A program made the position numbers and the translations under genes. From NCBI GenBank assembly GCA_030248225.1, contig JASANE010000522.1:1-64000 (forward strand): a stretch of 64,000 bases of DNA. Reading direction: 5' to 3'. The DNA comes from Trileptium ribeirensis (Eukaryota; Nematoda; Enoplea; Enoplida; Thoracostomopsidae). Under the pieces are notes generated by a model, which searched no databases, had not been told where the DNA came from, and saw only the letters and a program-made list of their open reading frames with translations. Of this stretch, positions 56,677-64,000 are shown in pieces; the first letter of the stretch is position 1; each line of letters opens with the position of its first letter.

Positions 56677-57479
56677 GTAGGTCATTTACGGGCATAGTCG
56701 CATCAGTTTCGAGTTTCGGCTCGCCCGAGTGTATGTCTCCGTATATGCTATCACTGGCAGATGCTTTACTAAAAAATTCGAGCTTAAGTAGTTTTAAGGG
56801 AGCACAGAAATGTAAGTATCGACGTTTGTTTTGTATTTATTTTCCGATCTGTATACGTGCCACGGTGTATTTTTTGTACAGATTGATTGTAAGTGTTCTT
56901 CGTCGAGCGTAGCCGTGCCACTCATTCCTGTGTATTTATACTTCGATCAGCATACATGACTCAATGTTCTTTGTAATCCATTAGTTTAATGATAATACCT
57001 TCAACACAATGTATTTTTTCTACAGACTGATTGTAACTATCTTGGCTGAGCGTACGTGGGTCAGTCTAGCTCCGGTTATTGGTGTTGTGTGAAACACTGT
57101 ACTTGCTAACAAGGGCTGTCACGGTTTGAGTGAGAGAGGTTCTAGGGAGTGGTTCAGTCAAGATCTCGTTGAAATGAATAATATGTAACAAATTGCTTTT
57201 AAGTGGGTCTCGAGCATAGTCACGTTCTGCGAGTACATGTACTAGACGCTGCAATGCTGGATATTTTTGGCGACTGTTGCCCACTAGACGCATACCTCAA
57301 AAATGTTTAATTTAATAATAGACTACGCTAATTTCAGCAATGGCATTATAGCATTATCTCCCTATTTACAAACTTTTTAAATTTTACATATAATATATGC
57401 GTGTTTTTATCAACAATATGCTTTCTAACCAGTACACTGACTGCATTTTAGTTCAGCTCGATTCTTAGCTTTATTTCAG
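56677..57479 (+). other. UFM1 intron 2
   Basis: 0.8-kb GT-AG intron (GTAGGT to TTATTTCAG). A CAGAYTGATTGTAA-containing block occurs twice (near 56880 and 57025) in a degenerate tandem duplication. No gene. Confidence 0.9.
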
Positions 57480-57552
57480 TTCAAAGTTCCCCCAGCAACA
57501 AGCGCTATTATAACTAACGACGGTATTGGAATTAATCCATCTCAAACGGCAG
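57480..57552 (+). CDS. UFM1: UFM1, exon 3
   Basis: The frame reads [20 protein letters not shown] then SQTA and the first base of a Gly codon, ending at a GTATAT donor (57553). It matches the conserved centre of UFM1. Exons 1-3 encode 69 complete residues; the usual last ~16 residues, including the C-terminal Val-Gly used for conjugation, must lie in a further exon. Confidence 0.96.
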
Positions 57553-59490
57553 GTATATAGACGCCATGTTTATTGAATATAGAGTCAGTAGTCGGCAATA
57601 ATCACAGCAGATCATTAAGTACATGTTTAGGGCTAGCTCCGCGGTTGTTTGTTAGGAACAAAAATAATGTTCTCAGAATTTGGTGCCTACTCACCCTGTA
57701 CCTATAAACGTTTTGTTGCATACACAGGTTTTATCGTTAGAAAAGATCAAGCGAGGTATTGATATTGATCTTTGTTTTACAACAATGCGCCTTACTTAAA
57801 ACATTACTCTGCATTATCCGCGGTTACATCGCTGCACAGTATTCGCTATATTTGAAGGTCGCTTTGTACGCGAGATCAACGGAAAATTGTTAGAAAATGA
57901 AGAATATTTTATTGCTAGCTAGGTAACAACGAGCACCGTGCGGCAACTATTAATCACAAATCTTAACTATGCGTTGACTTTTGTAGACATCGTCTCTCAG
58001 ACTCGTTAAACTAAGCATGTCCGTCGAGGATTAATGTTACCCTAGCCAGGTGATCAACTTTCCATTTAAGACTGATTGGCATGCCGAAATGTTATACAAA
58101 TATATTTCAAAACTTCGGCTATAAATTTATGGTATGTGCACATAAAACACTGTTGTAGATGACTCGCGCGAAAACAGCGTAAAATAGGTTTTATCGATCA
58201 TATTTCTTTGAGTATTCTACGAAAGCGCAAACCATTATTATGTTCGAAAAGGATGTATTTTTTGAGTCAGATACCTTAAAAATCTCGCTTTTGACCGTCT
58301 CAAACCATTCCTAACCGTGCCCCAACCTTCAATAATACGAAACGACGAGTATAATGTTAGTTTCGCTATTTTATAACATTTTCTATGGACCACCTACGAG
58401 GCGCTACATATGTATCAGATCGACGTGATGCTGCTGCATTGTGCACTTCCAAAACGTAATGTCCATACGAGACCGGCTATCGTAATCTCGAGTACGCCGC
58501 ACGAGCGCTTCACAGGATGTGTTCTGGTCCTGCCGTAAAAGTTGCGCACGTAGTCTAACCGGTACTACTTTTAAGGTCCCTAGGGAGGTTGGCTCCGTCA
58601 CCTGCTCTCAGGCCAAAGAGACCATATTACTATTCCCTATCATCGTTCCATCTGGAAGTGTATGTTAAGTGAAATTTTCTCTTCGACTTTCCTGAACGAT
58701 TAATAATTTATTTAGCCAGTGACCCCACTAGGGTCCGACAAATCCCTAGACGATTAACGTCGGATCGCGTTTGGACGTTCAGCGAAAGTGGGTTTTCGGG
58801 GTAGAGAATTTCTTTTTCCAAGTCGCACTAGTCGTACTCACACAATAATACAATGTAATTGAAATCGGCGAGTCACTCTAAGGTTTGATTCTTCGATGCG
58901 TGTGTCAAACCTGAATGTGGGTCGTCGATAGGGGTGATGGATTTCAAACCTCTTCGAGTATATATCGCTACCAGAAACACAGGGACACATTGGGTTTTGT
59001 TTTTAGTATGTATTGATAAGTCAAAATTGTATACAAATGGACATGAGTATATTGTACGGGATAATACAATAGATACAAGGTCAATGGTACGGTACACTAT
59101 CGAAAAAATTATAGACAGGGCGACACATAGGATAAGATGCGGAGTCATCGCCTTTTTCACGGAATTCTCACAGCTGGTTATAATCACGGCGTGAACTACG
59201 AGGCCTTTCGAATGACAGATGCGTTTACCTTACTCGAAAAATGGGCTGGAGAAAGCATACATGTAACACGAGACGGTATTCGGTTAGTTATCGAGGCGCC
59301 ATTCGAGTAACTACTAGTTCGATACTACTATTATTGCTAGGATACTCATGGTTAAACAATAGGTTCAGGTAAAGCTAAAGGTGGTAAAATGTAACGGATG
59401 AAATTCGGACATACGGGTCCGAAGCGTACCTACTAGGGATTGTGGACGATGTGATTTTGCTCATCCTAACAATACGCTATGATACACGAT
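57553..59490. other. Downstream of UFM1 exon 3, no gene seen
   Basis: Should begin as UFM1 intron 3. I searched by eye for the conserved C-terminal NVFLKHGSELR-type coding sequence and did not find it. The frames present (for example 58934-59194) have no recognisable similarity. Confidence 0.5.
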
Positions 59491-59497
59491 AGATAAT

Positions 59498-59711
59498 TAT
59501 GGTAAAACGGTAAATTAAGATAGGGCGAATTATAATAAATCAGCAACGGTTGCAATTGAACAATCAACGTGGGTATGATATAAGTGAAAATATGCATTAA
59601 CATATGGTAAAACGGTAAATTAAGATACGGCGAATTATAATAAATCAGCAACGGTTACAATTGAACAATCAACGTGGGTATGATATACGTAAGTGAAAAT
59701 ATGCATTAACA
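59498..59711. repeat. 105-bp unit in two tandem copies
   Basis: TATGGTAAAACGGTAAATTA begins at 59498 and 59603; the two units differ at only a few positions, suggesting a recent duplication. Confidence 0.9.
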
Positions 59712-62080
59712 CGGGTACAAGTTTGTAAGTTTACGATGGGTACGACTCCTAAATTCGAGTGCGACAACGATGCAACATTGCTTTTCTCTCCTTCACGCAT
59801 ACGTACAAATGAACGGTAACCGTAGTTACAACGAATTTTCCTTAAATACAATATGCAACAGGCTAATCATATCTCCAGGGTCCTACGAAATTATCCTCCA
59901 ACTACGGCCATAAAGATGCGAAATTCGGGCCTAAATCTATGCTCCTTTGCAACCTAAATAACTACGAAAAGCGGAGCTTTTTGCGTCAATGGTCATGAGC
60001 CAGACTGGATTCGTAATCGGCGGGGTAAGATCTTTTCTCGGCGGCTTCGAGGTCCCGGTAGAGTGAGATTGGGACCGACTTTTCTAACATTTCCGATTTT
60101 CTTAACACAAAATTTACACTAAAATTTAACACGCTTTGTGTACATTAATTGTACTTTACCAACACTAGGAATTTTGATATTTTAATTTGGCTGACAAATT
60201 TTTACATTTTGAGAAGACGCTGGATCGAGCCGAATCCAGGGAAAAATGCTAAATCGTCGATTTTGAGTCTAAAACTGGGTTCACTCAGGACAATCTTTCA
60301 CGCTTGGCTCAGCGTAAGAACACTCTACATTCTTACCAAAACCTAAGGCTATACCGTAAATGGGAAAGAAATGAAATCTTGACTAATCAACTCGGAAGTA
60401 CTAATTCGGGTATTCCCTGTCCTAATATAAGTTTGCAGGGGGTTGTTAGGTTCGGTTACTTCGTAAACTTATTTAGCCTATTATAAGACTCCAAATGGTC
60501 TCTTCCTATTCTTACGGAAATTTTGGAGCGTTGTCTCAGCCTTCAATTTTCACTACTAGTACGATCGTATAAACGAAACTCTATGTTCGTTAGCAATTCA
60601 ACCAAAAGGTACGTAATGTTCCAATATTGGATGTGGGTCTAGGGGTTACAAATGTACTCGGTACTAATTGTATCATCCAATATTGACCAAAAGATTGTAA
60701 TAATTTGACGGTTCGGTCCGGAAAGGCTGTATGTATGCCGGTCAACAAAGGCTTGGCAATTTTATCGATTCGTCCTATGTTAGATTGCCTAATTTTGCTT
60801 GATTTTTGATCGAAAACGAGAAATGCCATGTTTGAGCGTGCAAGCAGGCCACTACTGGAGCAATGAACCGCTCGGGGCGATTCCTAATTTCTGCAACTTC
60901 AATCGGGCCAAAAGACTCAGCTCGCTTAGCGAATTTTCTTAACTAATTGGATGTCTTAACTTGGTTTCTTGTTTCGAGAGTCATTTTAAAAAAGCATCGA
61001 ATTGCTCATCGTCGTTGCGACGCAACGGTACTGGGGGGGGGCAAGGGACGAGCTTAGGTGGGTCTTTAATTTGCGATGCCACAAGCAAATACTGTGCGTC
61101 AGTATATAAATTGTGTGGCTATGTGTCACAATTGTGCGAACTTTATGCCAGCTACGGGGTATCGGGGCAGGAGTTAAAATTATGTCCAGCTCGGCGAAAA
61201 GTTATCTGGGACTAAACCTATGAATAGCGATGCCTGGAAGGTCATCGGCATTATCTTTAACCAACTTAAGCCGGAAATAATTTGGAAATTTTCTAAATTT
61301 ACATTGATGTGGTTATAAAATCCAAAATTAAATTCCTGGAGGAAATCTAAAAATATTCCAAATTTTCGTTTTCGGTGGGGGCAAGCCCCTTTAGGATCGC
61401 CGGGATTGTGTTTCCGACGTGATATTCAAAGATTTTATGTGATCAATCAATAACTCCCTAACCCGACTCACGTCGATTTACGCCTTAACTCATTGACGAG
61501 CCAGGTTCAGTACGACTTCGACTTTCCAACTGAATCGTGTGAGTGGGTAACTATGGCTAAGGGTCTGCGGGACAAGCTAGGACGGGCAAGGCTATCATGT
61601 AAATAAAAGTATGAACTAAATGGGAAGCTAAATGTTAGACAAAAGCTCTCATCGAAGCGGTGTTCAGTCCTACTGGCTAGCTGCTAAGCTTCGGGTCTAT
61701 CTAACCTATCATCAAAAATATTCGGCTACTCTACACAGCCTCTCTGTCCACACTTACGGTAGCGAGTCCAATCGGTCGACGTCCCTTAATCGTCCATCCG
61801 TTCGCTAAGCCACAAGCAGTAAAGCAAAAAAGAGTAACAATTTATCAAGTAAACCACAAGTAGAGCTGCAGAGCCGGTCTACAAACCGACCGTACTCTGC
61901 GCTGTCGAAGTCAAACTGAACGCTCGAGAGCTCGAGTGGTTCTGCTTAAATAGTGTCATTTTCAGCAGTTAACTTTGATTTATTGGGTCGTTAAAATTTT
62001 AAGAAAAGTGCTTGCTCAGCACTTCTCGGACGATTTGACCCCAGCTTATAATCCTAAATATAAACTTTCTTATCAGTCCG
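59712..62080. other. Non-coding, no gene seen
   Basis: Only short frames without similarity. A G-run at 61032-61040 and a small hairpin GGGGGCAAGCCCC near 61377 are the only local structures noticed. Confidence 0.45.
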
Positions 62081-62825
62081 ATTTTATATAAATTTCGGAC
62101 CAATTTTATATGAAATTAATACATAATTTAAGGGATTTATCACCATTTCATATTAACTTTGTATTAAACTTTTATAAATTTACAGCGAAGTTTTTAGAAA
62201 CTTCTTGTTTAAACTAAATATAACAACGAGGATTCCTCGTGGCATCCATAGCGCATCTCTGAGTTTATGCTCGGTCCTGAAGTGACCGTTACTTTACAGA
62301 TAAACTAAGCCCCTATACTTTCCACGGGGTTTGTATTGCTTTATAATTCAAAATTTTGAATTTTCGAATTCAAATTTATATAAACCTCATATTACATATA
62401 TACTAAGCTACATTGACTTGTAGCAGAAACCGTATGCAATGCGCCTGGACAAATATAATGTACGACCAACTTCAAGTATTATAGATTTATATTTAAGTGG
62501 TTCAGCTTGATAAGGTCAAGCTTATTTGCTCAAAGGTTTCGAATTCGATGCTTGGTCCCGGCAGTATTAGCTACAACTTTAATAGAAAGCTCTAAACTTC
62601 ATATTAATTTTATATAAACTTTTACTGGTAAGTCTTTAACAGTATAGCTTCAGCTTTATATAAACTTGATATAACGTTTATATAAATTTGTCCAAATCGA
62701 AGTCGAGGTTGTTTGCTTACGGCATATAAATATAAATTTAACCCGTTGTTGATAGAGTTTAATAAAGACAAGCGCAGGATATCCACATCCAGCAGTATAA
62801 TATAAATTTAAAATTTATATAAAAC
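62081..62825. repeat. AT-rich stretch with repeated TTTATATAAA palindromes
   Basis: The 10-bp palindrome TTTATATAAA occurs six times (near 62092, 62379, 62619, 62660, 62681 and 62812) among related AT-rich words. No ORF of note. Confidence 0.6.
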
Positions 62826-64000
62826 CGATATCACTCTTATATCAATATATTTTTTATAAACCAATTTCTATATATATATATAAACAGAGATGCTTATATA
62901 CCTGGAGACAAACCTTCGAAGAAAGAGACGCGGCTTACGTAAGCAAACGGGGATATAGGGTATGAAAGGAGGGTGTCAATCCCTCAGTGATAGCCAAAGT
63001 GCCAAACGGGATTCGGATTCGGACTCAGCATGTCCGTCCGATCAATTTGATATGTAATACGACAAAAGGGGAAGGTGGGCTCTCGGGCGAGCCCGTCATA
63101 AATTTAATAAGCAATTAAAATGTCTTACGCGGCTCCCCCGTTTTCTTTCTACCTTTTTATGGGAAGTTGGGTATATATTTGTGTCGGATTTGACTAAGGG
63201 AATCCAGTGATGGGTTACACGCCTATCAGGGCATAATTTCTGTGATTTTCACGGGAAAGGGCACCCAAAAGTGGGCATAGCGGGTCCGTTCCGTTTTCAA
63301 CTGAAAGCCTCGGATTAAGGAAATCTTATTCGGTGCTATATATATACTTTTGTTTCAATTATTTGTTAAGTTATTTCATTATGTGTGATTTGTCTGCTAT
63401 ACGTACATGGTTATTTACTAATAAGTCCGTGGATCCTGATCGGACATCCACGGGATCGGTCTCATTTTAAAGAAATTCTTTATCGAATATGTTCAGCTTT
63501 CTCAACGATTCCGGAGTTATGGACCGGAGCCACAACTTTTAATTCCGAGTAATTGGAATTGACGTTTTAAAATGCATTTTATTTAGATAAATGTCCAGGG
63601 TCCATAATAACATTGAACACTGGGAACTTTGATATTTAGTTTTTCGTACTTATATTTTCAGTAATTTTGCTCATTTGCTGTTCGTTATAGGGCGAACAGC
63701 CATATTTTTTGTGGCCCTCACTTGTGAGGATGGCCGTGACGGGTGTCCATCACGGCCAATCTTTTCTACCAAAAACCGGGGCGAATTTCGCTGTCCTACC
63801 ACGCGGGGTAGGGCTTTTCCTTATCGGGGCGTTCGGGGAATGGTACCCTCCTACTCATTCGCGGGTCGGGTATGGCAAGGGCTCACCAAACCCGAACAAT
63901 TCCACATGGAAAATACTAACTTATCTGCGCAAAATCGCGAACTTTTCTCTAACATTTGATCAACTCAGCTATAGGTTTCTCACGACTACATACACCTCGA
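62826..64000. other. Window end, mixed composition, no gene recognised
   Basis: Becomes GC-richer after about 63680. A hairpin-capable GGCCGTGA...TCACGGCC pair lies near 63732-63758. The frame at 63675-63959 has no similarity I recognise. Confidence 0.4.

Noticed and set aside
58934..59194. 86-codon ORF downstream of UFM1
   Set aside because: No similarity, and the antisense strand is equally open there; likely chance.

Overview
This window is animal-type eukaryotic nuclear DNA. It carries two spliced, conserved housekeeping genes, UBE2G2 (ubiquitin-conjugating E2, two exons) and UFM1 (three of its exons), in a sea of nested transposons. The genes have GT-AG introns of 0.8 to 5 kb. The transposons include Ty3/gypsy elements, L1-like and other LINEs, hAT elements and a foldback element. 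This mix points to an invertebrate metazoan; I cannot name the phylum from the sequence alone.

Region 1 to 35 kb is retroelement territory, mostly on the minus strand. A 5'-truncated L1-clade LINE (1-993) abuts a damaged Gypsy copy (994-8274). Next come a repeat unit ('R') interrupted by a solo Gypsy LTR with a perfect 5-bp target duplication (8700-11137), then a very large Gypsy element (13135-31736, 18.6 kb including a nested 1.43-kb hAT). This element has 2.4-kb LTRs, a PBS side and a purine tract. Its pol order is PR-RT-RH-IN, and the integrase ends in a PHD finger. Between integrase and 3' LTR it carries about 4 kb of extra coding sequence in three overlapping frames. The first of these frames looks like a DEDDy 3'-5' exonuclease of the RNase D/EXD type. 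This is the most unusual system in the window. A second R copy (31737-35290) follows and contains a degenerate gag-like ORF and a 21-bp repeat encoding a heptapeptide.

Region 35.5 to 38.3 kb is UBE2G2 on the plus strand, with the catalytic Cys89 and a Ser/Thr-rich C-terminal tail absent from the human protein. Region 40.1 to 45.9 kb is one 5.7-kb nearly palindromic mobile element. It has AGTAGTAGG termini and a 6-bp target duplication, and its left arm alone is invaded by a second hAT with an 8-bp duplication. Region 46 to 51 kb is mostly non-coding, with a two-copy dispersed repeat and a 5'-truncated zinc-finger LINE flanked by an 18-bp target duplication.

Region 51.5 to 57.6 kb holds UFM1 exons 1 to 3 on the plus strand. 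Its large first intron contains a dispersed repeat, ~150-bp and 26-bp tandem repeats and a decayed LINE in antisense. The last UFM1 exon was not found. From 57.6 kb to the end I see no recognisable gene, only a 105-bp tandem duplication, an AT-rich stretch with repeated TTTATATAAA palindromes, and a GC-richer end. The host genes act in ER-associated degradation (UBE2G2) and UFMylation (UFM1); both pathways touch ER homeostasis, but their proximity here may be chance.
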